Notes: generated from the sequence alone by a model not told the origin. 22,774 nt of DNA from Candidatus Atribacteria bacterium (GCA_003561145.1 PWXL01000053.1:1-22774), one strand, 5' to 3'; positions 1 through 7,913 are shown, counted from the first letter of the stretch. A program made the numbers and translations.

Positions 1-56
1 GCGCCGATGATACTGCCCTGGCAACGGGGTGGGAAAGTAGGACGCTGCCGGGGAGC
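1..56 (+). rRNA. rrf: 5S ribosomal RNA, 3' end (partial)
   Basis: The first bases match the conserved 3' part of bacterial 5S rRNA: the GCCGATGATACTGC block, a GGTGGGAAAGTAGG loop E/helix region, and a closing GACGCTGCCGGGG strand that would pair with the 5' end lying outside the window. It is followed within 25 bases by a strong terminator, as expected for the last gene of an rRNA operon. The exact 3' end is uncertain by about five bases, and the 5' half lies to the left of the window. Confidence 0.85.
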
Positions 57-78
57 CCATTTTAGACAGACTGCAGGG

Positions 79-114
79 AAAAGCTGGAGAGGTGCCTCTC
101 CAGCTTTTCTTTTT
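79..114 (+). terminator. Rho-independent terminator of the rRNA operon
   Basis: An 11-bp perfect stem (82-92 with 95-105, AGCTGGAGAGG and its complement) with a very tight loop is followed by a T-rich run (105-114). Flanking A and T runs could lengthen the stem. Its position right after the 5S gene indicates that it ends the ribosomal RNA transcript, so yebC needs its own promoter. Confidence 0.88.
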
Positions 115-194
115 ATGGGGGTAAGACATGCAAAGAGGATACGGAACATCATGGAAACAGGCGAAAGCCGGGAGGTTTTCTGCGCTTCATACGT

Positions 195-223
195 TTTCTC
201 GTGGTCTGTTGGTATGGTAAAAT
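195..223 (+). promoter_or_regulatory. Candidate sigma-A type promoter for yebC
   Basis: The sequence TGGTAAAAT at 215-223 is an extended -10 element (TG, one base, then TAAAAT). The hexamer 17 bases upstream (TTTCTC, 195-200) is a poor -35. It lies between the rRNA terminator and yebC, where a promoter is needed. I see no RNA gene or riboswitch in the rest of 115-344, only this candidate and the yebC ribosome binding site (AAGGAG, 328-333). Confidence 0.35.
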
Positions 224-344
224 GATTTGCAGACAGCTGAAAAACCAACCCGCATGAACGTTGATGCATTGAGGATGAAACGAGCGTAGTGGATGAAAAT
301 TCAAGCTGTGAAAGATATATTTATGCGAAGGAGAGCAAAGGACA

Positions 345-1094
345 ATGTCGGGACACAATAAATGGTCTTCCATCAAGCACAAGAAAGCGAAAACTGATTC
401 GGCCAGAGGAAAGGCATTCAGTAAGCTTATCCGCTTGATAACCGTAGCAGCCCGCCAAGGTGGTGGAAATTCTGAGAATAACCCCACTCTCAGATTGGCT
501 GTACAAAAAGCAAAAGAAATCAATATGCCACTGGAAAACATCGAAAAGGCCATCAAAAAAGGAACGGGAGAATTGGAGGGTGTTACCTACGACGAAATTG
601 TCTATGAAGGGTACGGACCAGGTGGAGTAGCGGTGATGCTCGATGTCACGACTGATAACCGTAACAGGACTACCGCGGAGGTGCGGCATTTGCTCAGTAA
701 ACATGGAGGAAACCTGGGAGAAGCAGGTTGTGTTTCCTGGATTTTTGAGAAGAAAGGAATCATTACTTTTGACAGCAGCGCGGTTGAAGAGGATGATATC
801 ATGATGACAGTGTTGGAAGCGGGCGCGGAAGATGTCAAAACATCTGATTCCACCATAGAAGTCATAACGGCTCCCGAGGATTTCGAACAAACGAAGCAGG
901 CTGTGGATGATACTGGGTTGGAGTATCTGGAAGCCAAGATTACGATGCTTCCAAAGGCAACGGTTCATCTCGATGGAAAGGAAGCCCAGCAAATGCTTAA
1001 GTTGATGGACTTACTGGAAGAACATGACGACGTGCAGGACGTTTACGCAAATTTTGAGATCCCTGATGAGATAATGGAGTCCATGGAAAGATAA
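345..1094 (+). CDS. yebC: YebC/PmpR (TACO1) family protein
   Basis: At 249 residues it has the usual length of the YebC/TACO1 family. It opens with the family signature MSGHNKWSSIKHKK and continues with the conserved segments KAFSKLIRLI, GTGELEGVTYDEIVYEGYGPGG, NRTTAEVRHLLSKHGG and GCVSWIFEKKG. The ATG is preceded by AAGGAG. Members have been described as transcriptional regulators (PmpR). Mitochondrial TACO1 and more recent bacterial work point to a role on the ribosome, helping translation of difficult, for example proline-rich, stretches. Which role applies here cannot be read from sequence. It overlaps ruvC by one base (TAATG), the classic yebC-ruvC linkage, so the two are probably co-transcribed and translationally coupled. 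Confidence 0.96.
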   Translation: MSGHNKWSSIKHKKAKTDSARGKAFSKLIRLITVAARQGGGNSENNPTLRLAVQKAKEINMPLENIEKAIKKGTGELEGVTYDEIVYEGYGPGGVAVMLDVTTDNRNRTTAEVRHLLSKHGGNLGEAGCVSWIFEKKGIITFDSSAVEEDDIMMTVLEAGAEDVKTSDSTIEVITAPEDFEQTKQAVDDTGLEYLEAKITMLPKATVHLDGKEAQQMLKLMDLLEEHDDVQDVYANFEIPDEIMESMER

Positions 1095-1585
1095 TGTCTC
1101 CGGGAGAAATTGTTATCCTGGGAATAGATCCCGGGACTGCTACCACCGGGTATGGCGTGTTGGTTGGTTCCGGGGGAAAGTTTTCTCCACAGAAATTCTT
1201 TTTCGGTATCATTTCAACTTCCAAATCGGATCCTCCGCAGGAGCGTTTGAAAAAAATCTACCAGGATATCATGTTCCTGATAGAACGGTATCATCCAGAC
1301 GAAATAGCCCTGGAAAAGGTATTCTTCAACAAGAATATTAAAACCGCCCTCGCTGTAGGGGAGGCCCGGGGAGTTGTTCTCCTGTGCGCTGCTCATAAAA
1401 ACGTACCAGTGTATGAGTATACTCCCCTGCAAGTAAAACAATCAGTTGTAGGTTATGGCCATGCCACAAAGGAGCAGGTACAGTACATGGTCAGAAGTAT
1501 ATTGCGTTTTTCAGGACAGATCACTCCTGATGATGCTGCCGATGCTTTGGCCATTGCCCTGTGTCATGTGTTTCAATACCGTTAA
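1094..1585 (+). CDS. ruvC: Crossover junction endodeoxyribonuclease RuvC
   Basis: RuvC is the dimeric, metal-dependent resolvase that nicks Holliday junctions bound by RuvAB. The 163-residue product has the RNase H-like fold signature: GIDPG with Asp12, the ALEKVFF strand with Glu74, and the C-terminal DDAADALAIALCH helix carrying Asp147 and Asp150. These correspond to the four acidic catalytic residues of the E. coli enzyme. The conserved aromatic FF pair after Glu74 is present. Its ATG overlaps the yebC stop by one base, and ruvA follows after 39 bases. Confidence 0.97.
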   Translation: MSPGEIVILGIDPGTATTGYGVLVGSGGKFSPQKFFFGIISTSKSDPPQERLKKIYQDIMFLIERYHPDEIALEKVFFNKNIKTALAVGEARGVVLLCAAHKNVPVYEYTPLQVKQSVVGYGHATKEQVQYMVRSILRFSGQITPDDAADALAIALCHVFQYR

Positions 1586-1624
1586 CCGAAAAACGGTCTT
1601 TCCACCGGAAAGAAGTGGTGAAGA

Positions 1625-2218
1625 GTGTTCGAATACTTGTTGGGAAAGTTGGTGAGCAGAGAAGAGGGGCAGTGTGTCCTAGAGGTCGGTGGTCTGGGAT
1701 TTCTCCTCAAAATCACGACTTATAGCTGTGCTGAAGAAATTGGTGGAGAAGTGAAAATATATACCCGCTCTTTCGTTCAGGCGGACGGAGAGCAAACTTT
1801 CTATGGATTTGAAGAACCAAGAGAGAGGGAAGTGTTTGATTTATTAAGGGAAATTAAGGGGATCGGTCCACGCACTTCCATGCGTATACTTTCGCGGGTG
1901 CGCTGGGATGAGCTTTGTGAGCTGGTTCGGACGAAGAGCTCTGATGTGCTCCGTTCCCGCTCGGGACTGGGCCGGAAAACTGTCGACCGGATTGTCCTTG
2001 AGTTGAAACCCCGCCTGGAGAATGTTACGTTAGAGGGAAGAGCAGGGATCAACCAAAAGGTGTGGACGGAGACCCGCCAGGTGTTGGAGAAACTTGGATA
2101 CTCAACTGCAGAGATTGAACGAACTATGAGGGGTATCCTGGAGGATGAGCCAAGTGTTTATGGTAAAACGGAAGAACTAGTGAAAAAAGCCTTGATGATT
2201 ATGGGGGAGAAACATTGA
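1625..2218 (+). CDS. ruvA: Holliday junction branch migration protein RuvA
   Basis: RuvA binds the four-way junction as a tetramer and loads the RuvB motor. The product (197 residues) starts with a GTG at a typical RuvA N-terminus (FEYLLGKL). It has the OB-fold region (about 1-63), two helix-hairpin-helix motifs (IKGIGPRTSMRIL near 76-90 and SGLGRKTVDRIVLELK near 112-128), a short linker, and the C-terminal three-helix RuvB-binding domain (about 148-197, with LEKLGYSTAEIE). The Shine-Dalgarno sequence is weak (GGAAAG, 1607-1612), and the start is set by homology. The stop overlaps the ruvB start. Confidence 0.96.
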   Translation: MFEYLLGKLVSREEGQCVLEVGGLGFLLKITTYSCAEEIGGEVKIYTRSFVQADGEQTFYGFEEPREREVFDLLREIKGIGPRTSMRILSRVRWDELCELVRTKSSDVLRSRSGLGRKTVDRIVLELKPRLENVTLEGRAGINQKVWTETRQVLEKLGYSTAEIERTMRGILEDEPSVYGKTEELVKKALMIMGEKH

Positions 2219-3225
2219 AACACGGAGCGGAACGAGATTTTTTCCAGCTGGAGAGAGAGGGAGAAGAGGACCTGAGGAGGCTCAGGCCTGAAAAGCTCGC
2301 CGAATTTGTCGGACAGGAGAAGCTCAAGGCGAACCTTACTGTGTATATACGCGCCTCTCTTTCTCGCAATGAGGCTTTGGACCATGTCCTTTTTTACGGT
2401 CCTCCGGGTTTGGGAAAAACCACTTTGGCTTCAATAATCGCCTCGGAGATAGGCAAAGATGTCCGTTATCTTTCCGGTCCCACCTTTACCCGCGCCGGGG
2501 ACGTTGCTTCTATCTTAACCGGTCTTTCCCCGGGAGATGTTCTCTTTATCGATGAAATTCACCGGCTTCCCCGCGCCTGTGAAGAAGTGTTCTATGGTGC
2601 CATGGAAGATTATTCTCTCGACATCATTGTGGGAAAGGGTCCCGGGGCAAAAAGCATACGCATACAAATTCCCTCCTTTACCCTGGTGGGAGCGACTACC
2701 AGGGTCAGCCTCCTTTCTGCCCCCCTGAGGAACCGTTTTGGCATCATAGAAAAGGTTGATTATTATCCAGTCGAAGAATTGAGTGAGATCGTCATCCGTT
2801 CCGCCCAAGTGATGAACATACCGATTGAGCCCTCCGCTGCCAGGCAAATTGCTTTCTGTTCCCGGGGGACTCCGCGTATCGCAAACCGCCTCTTGAAAAG
2901 GGTACGGGACTTCGCTGATTATCATGCTCACTCGTCTATAGATTGTGCTGTAGTTGGAACAACGCTGCGTTGCCTGGAAATAGACCGCAAGGGGCTGACC
3001 AAGATCGACCGTTCACTGCTTCGCGCACTCATGGAGACAAACAAGGGAGGACCGGTGGGGATTAACAGCTTGGCCGTGGTGTTAGGAGAAGATACCGGAA
3101 CCGTGGAAGAGGTGTATGAACCATTCCTGGTAAAGATGGGTATGGTTGCCCGTACGCCAAGGGGGAGGGTCATCACCTCCGCAGGTGTTGAGTATTTGGA
3201 GGAGTGCAAGGAGACACGAACATGA
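2215..3225 (+). CDS. ruvB: Holliday junction branch migration ATPase RuvB
   Basis: RuvB is the AAA+ hexameric motor that drives branch migration with RuvA. The 336-residue product has the Walker A GPPGLGKT (62-69), Walker B FIDEIH (111-116), sensor 1 GATTR (159-163), an arginine finger in LRNRFG (Arg174), and a C-terminal winged helix that includes the GGPVGINSLA segment. The start is a TTG at 2215 overlapping the ruvA stop (TTGA), with a GGGGGAG Shine-Dalgarno sequence just upstream (2202-2208), so expression is probably coupled to ruvA. The last four bases overlap the queH start (ATGA). Confidence 0.97.
   Translation: MKHGAERDFFQLEREGEEDLRRLRPEKLAEFVGQEKLKANLTVYIRASLSRNEALDHVLFYGPPGLGKTTLASIIASEIGKDVRYLSGPTFTRAGDVASILTGLSPGDVLFIDEIHRLPRACEEVFYGAMEDYSLDIIVGKGPGAKSIRIQIPSFTLVGATTRVSLLSAPLRNRFGIIEKVDYYPVEELSEIVIRSAQVMNIPIEPSAARQIAFCSRGTPRIANRLLKRVRDFADYHAHSSIDCAVVGTTLRCLEIDRKGLTKIDRSLLRALMETNKGGPVGINSLAVVLGEDTGTVEEVYEPFLVKMGMVARTPRGRVITSAGVEYLEECKETRT
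3208..3213 (+). promoter_or_regulatory. Ribosome binding site fixing the queH start
   Basis: AAGGAG lies 8 bases before the ATG at 3222. This favours that ATG over an in-frame GTG at 3204, which would add six unconserved residues and lacks such a site. Confidence 0.6.
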
Positions 3226-3788
3226 ATGCAAGACTCTTGCTGCATACCTGTTGCGGCCCTTGTGCTGCTGCCGTTGTACCCGCACTTGAAGCGGAGGGCT
3301 TTGAGGTGAATCTCTTTTTTTTCAATCCAAACATCCATCCCGTTGAGGAGTATAAAAGAAGGTTGGATTCATTTCTCTCTTACGCAGAGAAAACGGGTCA
3401 CGGATATTCGGCCCATACACTCTATACTCCGCAGGAATTTTTCAGCTGTATCGGTGACCTGAACAAGAGATGCGGGGAGTGTTTTTCGCTTCGTCTGAAC
3501 GAAACTGCTCAGCGGGGGCGGGAGAGAGGGTATCGTTTTTTTTCCACGACCTTGACGGTAAGTCCGTATCAGGATACAGGGGAAATCCTGCGGCGTGGGA
3601 ATGCCGGCGGTAAGGAAACGAACATGATATTTGTGGCAAGAGATTTCAGGAAACTATTTTCTCAGACACGGGATTGCACGCGGGAACTGTCGTTGTACCG
3701 CCAAACGTACTGTGGGTGTGTTTTCAGCAGGTGGGAAGGAGTGAAAAAGAAAAGGTGGAAGTCTCTCAGTGGGCAAAAATATTCCTGA
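3222..3788 (+). CDS. queH: Epoxyqueuosine reductase QueH
   Basis: QueH (formerly DUF208) performs the last step of queuosine synthesis, reducing epoxyqueuosine to queuosine in the tRNA anticodon; it is the non-homologous counterpart of cobalamin-dependent QueG. The 188-residue product has the family cysteines: Cys10-Cys11 and Cys14 in LLLHTCCGPC, Cys84 and Cys87 in KRCGEC, and Cys164 and Cys166 in YCGC, which supply the ligands for the iron-sulfur and additional metal centre. The TTLTVSPYQDT segment is also typical. It overlaps ruvB by four bases. The pathway partners queA and tgt lie about 1.6 and 2.7 kb downstream, supporting the assignment. Confidence 0.93.
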   Translation: MNARLLLHTCCGPCAAAVVPALEAEGFEVNLFFFNPNIHPVEEYKRRLDSFLSYAEKTGHGYSAHTLYTPQEFFSCIGDLNKRCGECFSLRLNETAQRGRERGYRFFSTTLTVSPYQDTGEILRRGNAGGKETNMIFVARDFRKLFSQTRDCTRELSLYRQTYCGCVFSRWEGVKKKRWKSLSGQKYS

Positions 3789-3991
3789 TTCTGGGCATTG
3801 TGTTGTTCATTATAGGGGTTTTTTTGTATTTTCTTCCCCGCATCCCCTGGCTGGGAAGACTGGGCCGCTTGCCCGGTGACCTGGTGTGGAAAAGGAATAA
3901 CGTTACCATATATATTCCGATTGTAACCTCTTTGTTGATAAGCGCGGTGTTTTCAGCCGTAATTATCCTCATATCTTATCTACGGAGGTAG
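3755..3991 (+). CDS. DUF2905 family small membrane protein
   Basis: A protein of about 78 residues with two predicted membrane helices (about 8-28 and 53-75) flanking a short loop with the motif PRIPWLGRLGRLPGDLVWKR. The loop and overall plan match DUF2905, a family often found between ruv genes and queA in Firmicutes. Its function is unknown. The start is uncertain. GTG at 3755 gives the family length and has AAGGAG about 13 bases upstream, while upstream in-frame GTG or TTG codons would run further into queH. With the start at 3755 it overlaps the queH 3' end by 34 bases in another frame, so it is probably translated together with queH. Confidence 0.75.
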   Translation: MEVSQWAKIFLILGIVLFIIGVFLYFLPRIPWLGRLGRLPGDLVWKRNNVTIYIPIVTSLLISAVFSAVIILISYLRR

Positions 3992-3997
3992 GGCTTC

Positions 3998-5392
3998 ATG
4001 GTGTATTGCCGGATCAATCATATCATTATAACCATGGTTACGGGTATGTTCTTTTTCACAGGTGCAGTGTTTGCATCCGTTGAGCCCCGGGTTAGGGTCC
4101 TGGTTGCAGAGCATTCCGAGAGAATCATTGTTCATTCTCAACATAATCTACGTGTTTTACGTTCCGAGCGGGGAGCGGCATCCTCACCATCTTGCTCTGC
4201 TACCTTTCTGTTTCGAAAGGGCGCAGTAGAGTGGCTGGAAGGAAGAAAAACTGCAAAAGATTTTTGGATATGTTCAGGCGGGGAAGGATTTCTCGTGCTT
4301 GATGGCCGTCCGTATAGGGGGAAATTCCGCATTATCTCTTCAGGATCCCGGCTTTTAATGATTAATATTCTTCCACTTGATGAATATGTGAAGGGAACAC
4401 TGGGCCTTGAGGCAAGTCCGCACTGGCCTGAAGAAGCATTAAAGGCACAAATAATTGCTTCCCGTACATTTGCCCTCAGAAATTTGGGAAGAAATGAATC
4501 CGATGGATATGATTACTGCTCAACGGTATTGACGCAGGCTTACGGAGGAGTAAGCGCTGAGCATCCCCTTACCAACAGGTTGGTGGACGAAACCCGCGGT
4601 TTGGTGCTGACCTATGGGGGAAAACCCATAGAGGCTGTTTTTCATTCTCAAAGCGGGGGGTACACTGAAAGTGCCGAGTATGTGTGGGGGAATGCGGTTC
4701 CATATCTGGTGGCAGTTCCTTCTCTCTGGGAAGAGGGAGGGTCGTATGAGAATTGGAAGGTTTCTTTTTCAGGAGAGGAGCTTGGTTCTTCTCTTGAAAG
4801 AGCCGGCCTGGCACAAGGGACGGTAAAAAGGGTAGATAGCGTGCATCATCCTGAAAGCGGACGTGTGCGCGAATTGAGGATAACCACGGATCTCATGGAA
4901 TACAAGATATCGCCCCACAGGTTCCGGGAGGCTTTGGGCTTCGAAAATTTCCCCAGTACACTTTTCCAGGTCGAGATACAAGAAAGCGCTTTCACGGAAT
5001 ATTATTCTCTTCCTTTCCAACAAGCAGAACTGCAAAAAGAAATGCCTGAGATTGAAAAACACTCCCGGTCAATACAGGAAAGGTTGGCTGGAGAACTATC
5101 ACTCGACGATATTATTGAAATTATCGAAATAAGGCAGAAGGAGAGGGAACTCAAGCGCTCCGTTTCCACTACGGAATCTCTTCTCCCAATCACCTCTCCA
5201 CCGCCGGTGGAGCAAAGACAGTTTGTGCTGAAAAGAGCTCCGACTTTTATCTTTCGTGGAAAGGGATATGGCCATGGAGTGGGACTGTCACAGTTAGGAG
5301 CCATAGGTATGGCGGAAAACGGGTTTACATTTGAAGAAATTTTACTTCATTATTACCATGGTTGTGAAATACGAAGGATACGTTTCAGGTGA
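3998..5392 (+). CDS. SpoIID/LytB domain protein, secreted peptidoglycan lytic transglycosylase-like
   Basis: A 464-residue protein with an N-terminal hydrophobic segment (about 9-27) suggesting a signal peptide or membrane anchor. The SpoIID core is clear: ILPLDEYVKGTLGLEASPHWP with Glu138 at the position of the catalytic Glu of SpoIID, followed by EALKAQIIASRTFAL, HSQSGGYTESAEYVWG, and the C-terminal GKGYGHGVGLSQLGA. SpoIID enzymes cleave glycan strands of denuded peptidoglycan during engulfment, but homologues also occur in non-sporulating bacteria, so this gene alone does not prove sporulation. A charged, probably helical insertion of about 80 residues (about 332-415) separates two core strands. 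A good ribosome binding site (GGAGG, 3984-3988) precedes the ATG. The stop overlaps queA (GTGA). Confidence 0.88.
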   Translation: MVYCRINHIIITMVTGMFFFTGAVFASVEPRVRVLVAEHSERIIVHSQHNLRVLRSERGAASSPSCSATFLFRKGAVEWLEGRKTAKDFWICSGGEGFLVLDGRPYRGKFRIISSGSRLLMINILPLDEYVKGTLGLEASPHWPEEALKAQIIASRTFALRNLGRNESDGYDYCSTVLTQAYGGVSAEHPLTNRLVDETRGLVLTYGGKPIEAVFHSQSGGYTESAEYVWGNAVPYLVAVPSLWEEGGSYENWKVSFSGEELGSSLERAGLAQGTVKRVDSVHHPESGRVRELRITTDLMEYKISPHRFREALGFENFPSTLFQVEIQESAFTEYYSLPFQQAELQKEMPEIEKHSRSIQERLAGELSLDDIIEIIEIRQKERELKRSVSTTESLLPITSPPPVEQRQFVLKRAPTFIFRGKGYGHGVGLSQLGAIGMAENGFTFEEILLHYYHGCEIRRIRFR

Positions 5393-6417
5393 CCCGACTT
5401 GACGACTTTGATTTTTTCCTTCCGCCTCAGTTGATAGCTCAGCGGCCCTGTATCCCACGGGATCGTTCTCGGTTACTTGTGGTGAACAGGAAGCGCTCGC
5501 AACTGGACCATCTGCGTTTTTTCGAGTTACCTGTGCTTCTTCGACCGGGGGATACGCTTGTGCTGAATGACACGAGAGTACTCCCTGCCCGCTTTTTTAC
5601 CCGCAAGAAAAAAACCGGCGGGTTGGTGGAGATGTTATATGTGCAGCGCGAAAACGAACTTTGGGAAGTATTGCTGAAACCGTCCCGCAAAGTGCGCGCA
5701 GGCCAATGCCTGTGTGCGCGGGAAAATGAAGAGATACAGTGGGAGGTTATTGAACGGCGGGATGACTGCTGGTTGGTTCGCCCTCTTTTCCCCCTTGAAA
5801 AGGAAGAAGAGGTATTTACGATTGCGGGAAAGACTCCAACACCACCCTATCTCAGAAAGACTGATATACCGATGGAGGATTACCAGACAGTGTACGCCAG
5901 GCACAATGGTTCTGTGGCCGCTCCTACGGCGGGTTTGCATTTCACCGAAGAACTTCTTGGCAAGGTCCAGGAAAATGGGAATGAAACAGCGACGGTTACC
6001 CTCCATGTCGGGCCGGGTACTTTTTTGCCGGTGAAGACCGGATGTGTGGAGGATCATCGGATGCATGCAGAAAAATATAATCTCTCAGTTGAACAGGCAG
6101 AAAAAATCACCCGTGCCCGGGAAAAAGGAGGTCGTGTGATAGCGGTTGGAACCACAGTTGTTCGTGTTCTGGAATCGATTTGGCAACAATATGGCAAGCT
6201 GGTTCCCTGTGAGGGTGAAACAGATCTTTTTATCACGCCGGGATTCCGTTTTCAGGCAATCGATGCCATGGTAACCAATTTTCATCTCCCCCGGTCTACC
6301 CTGTTTATCTTGGTGTGCGCTTTCGGTGGTACACGATTCATGCAGCACGCTTACAGGGAAGCGGTGGAGCGGAAGTACCGCTTTTACAGTTTTGGTGATG
6401 CAATGTTTATCACCTGA
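5389..6417 (+). CDS. queA: S-adenosylmethionine:tRNA ribosyltransferase-isomerase QueA
   Basis: QueA transfers and isomerises the ribosyl part of S-adenosylmethionine onto preQ1 in tRNA, making epoxyqueuosine. The 342-residue length is typical. Family blocks include FFLPPQLIAQRP, LVLNDTRVLPARF, TPPYLRKTD, GSVAAPTAGLHFTEELL, LHVGPGTFLPV, GTTVVRVLES and the C-terminal NFHLPRSTLFILVCAFGG. The start is a GTG overlapping the spoIID-like stop by four bases. Together with tgt (24 bases downstream) and queH this gives three consecutive late steps of queuosine formation in one transcription unit; preQ1 synthesis genes are not in the window. Confidence 0.97.
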   Translation: MTRLDDFDFFLPPQLIAQRPCIPRDRSRLLVVNRKRSQLDHLRFFELPVLLRPGDTLVLNDTRVLPARFFTRKKKTGGLVEMLYVQRENELWEVLLKPSRKVRAGQCLCARENEEIQWEVIERRDDCWLVRPLFPLEKEEEVFTIAGKTPTPPYLRKTDIPMEDYQTVYARHNGSVAAPTAGLHFTEELLGKVQENGNETATVTLHVGPGTFLPVKTGCVEDHRMHAEKYNLSVEQAEKITRAREKGGRVIAVGTTVVRVLESIWQQYGKLVPCEGETDLFITPGFRFQAIDAMVTNFHLPRSTLFILVCAFGGTRFMQHAYREAVERKYRFYSFGDAMFIT

Positions 6418-6440
6418 TCGACCCCATAGGAGGTCCACCG

Positions 6441-7568
6441 GTGCAACGTTTCGAACTTCTTGAAACGCATATGAAAAGCGAACGCATGGCCCGCCTCGGA
6501 CGGTTGCATACCGAGCACGGCGTGATAGAAACCCCTGTGTTTATGCCGGTGGGAACCCAGGCCACAGTAAAGGCCTGTCCGCCGGATAGGTTGCAAGAAC
6601 TCGGTGTAATGATTTTTCTGTGTAATTCCTACCACCTTCATCTGCGCCCAGGAGTGCACGTGATACAAAAAGCAGGCGGCCTGCATAGATTTGCTTCGTG
6701 GGACCGCGCTTTGCTTACTGATTCGGGGGGGTATCAGGTATTCAGCCTGGCGGGTCTCACTCGCATCAGTGACGAGGGAGTCGAGTTTCGCTCCCACATA
6801 GACGGCTCATATCATTTTTTTACACCTGAGAGTTCGGTGCGTATGCAGCAAAACCTGGGAGCGGATATAATTATGGTTCTTGACCAGTGCGTCGGCTATC
6901 CGGCCAGTCCCTTCCAGGAAAGAATAGCTTCTGAGAGGTCATTGCGATGGGCAAGGGAATGCCGGGAAGTGTTCACACCTGAAGGAAGACAAATGCTGTT
7001 CAGTATTGTACAGGGAGGAATGCAAAAAGAACTTCGTTCTGAATCAGCTCAACGTCTTGCGGAGATGGAGTTTGATGGATATGCACTGGGGGGCTTGAGT
7101 GTGGGGGAACCCAAGCCCATGATGTACGATATGATTGAAGCAGCTGTGCCGTTTCTCCCCCCTGAAAGACCCCGCTACCTTATGGGAGTGGGTACACCCG
7201 ATTGTGTTCTGGAGGCAGTGGGTCGAGGAGTGGACATGTTCGACTGTGTCATGCCCACTCGAAACGCCCGCAACGCTTCATTGTTGACGCATCGAGGGCG
7301 CTTGAATATCAGGCGGAAAGAGTTTACCTATGACCTTTCCCCCCTTGATCCGGAATGCTCCTGTTACACGTGCAGAAATTTTTCCCGCGCCTATCTGCGT
7401 CACCTTTTCAAAGCTGGAGAAATATTGGGAGCGGAACTCGCTACTATACATAATATATATTTTATGTTAGAGTTAATGGAAAAAATCAGGAAAGCCATAC
7501 ACATGGGTTCATTTTACGAGTTCAGCAAAGAATTCTTGGCCCGCTGGGATAACCAATCATCACCGTAA
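6441..7568 (+). CDS. tgt: Queuine/preQ1 tRNA-guanine transglycosylase
   Basis: Tgt exchanges guanine 34 in tRNAs with GUN anticodons for preQ1. The 375-residue product has the catalytic Asp94 (LLTDSGGYQVFSL), the nucleophile Asp268 (DMFDCVMPTRNARN), the substrate loop QGG (191-193) and YALGGLSVGE, and the zinc site Cys306, Cys308, Cys311 and His337 (CSCYTC and TIHN). The GTG start follows a perfect AGGAGGT (6428-6434). It acts immediately before QueA in the pathway. yajC follows 24 bases downstream, the tgt-yajC linkage seen in many bacteria. Confidence 0.97.
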   Translation: MQRFELLETHMKSERMARLGRLHTEHGVIETPVFMPVGTQATVKACPPDRLQELGVMIFLCNSYHLHLRPGVHVIQKAGGLHRFASWDRALLTDSGGYQVFSLAGLTRISDEGVEFRSHIDGSYHFFTPESSVRMQQNLGADIIMVLDQCVGYPASPFQERIASERSLRWARECREVFTPEGRQMLFSIVQGGMQKELRSESAQRLAEMEFDGYALGGLSVGEPKPMMYDMIEAAVPFLPPERPRYLMGVGTPDCVLEAVGRGVDMFDCVMPTRNARNASLLTHRGRLNIRRKEFTYDLSPLDPECSCYTCRNFSRAYLRHLFKAGEILGAELATIHNIYFMLELMEKIRKAIHMGSFYEFSKEFLARWDNQSSP

Positions 7569-7592
7569 ACCACGTGAAAGGAGTGAATGACC

Positions 7593-7913
7593 ATGAATTT
7601 CTTTTTGTCCAATTTCTTTGTATCTCTTGCGCATGCGCAACAAGATGCACCCGCAGCACCGGGTGCTTTTACCCAGCTTCTCCCCTTGATATTTATTATC
7701 ATAATTTTCTATTTTCTGCTCATTCGGCCGCAGCAACAGCGCCAGAAGGCCCAGAGGGAATTATGGGGAAGCTTGAAGGTTGGAGACACAGTCGTGACGG
7801 CTGGAGGCATTCATGGAAGAGTTCTCAAAGTTGGTGAGGAAACCATCACCGTGGAAGTGGCAAAAGACGTGCAGATGGAATTCTCCAAGTCCGCTGTTTC
7901 GAGTAGAAAATAA
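7593..7913 (+). CDS. yajC: Preprotein translocase accessory subunit YajC
   Basis: A small membrane protein (106 residues) that associates with SecDF. It has an N-terminal segment ending in AHAQ, then a transmembrane helix (about 27-45) followed by IRPQQQRQK and the cytoplasmic YajC domain with LKVGDTVVTAGGIHGRV. The ATG at 7593 sits 9 bases after AAAGGAG (7577-7583). An in-frame ATG at 7587 would be only 3 bases from that site, so the later start is preferred. It leads the yajC-secD-secF run. Confidence 0.93.
   Translation: MNFFLSNFFVSLAHAQQDAPAAPGAFTQLLPLIFIIIIFYFLLIRPQQQRQKAQRELWGSLKVGDTVVTAGGIHGRVLKVGEETITVEVAKDVQMEFSKSAVSSRK

Noticed and set aside
128..220. Short 30-codon open frame between the rRNA terminator and yebC
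   Set aside because: It has no ribosome binding site, no recognisable sequence pattern and is short enough to occur by chance.
7..225. Open frame of 72 codons over the left edge
   Set aside because: It runs through the 5S rRNA 3' end and the terminator hairpin, so it is not a gene.
321..992. Long open frame of 223 codons on the minus strand opposite yebC
   Set aside because: yebC is certain on the plus strand, and the reverse product has no family features.
3998..5392. Taking the SpoIID-like gene as proof of sporulation
   Set aside because: SpoIID/LytB homologues at this locus also occur in non-sporulating bacteria, and no other sporulation gene is in the window.
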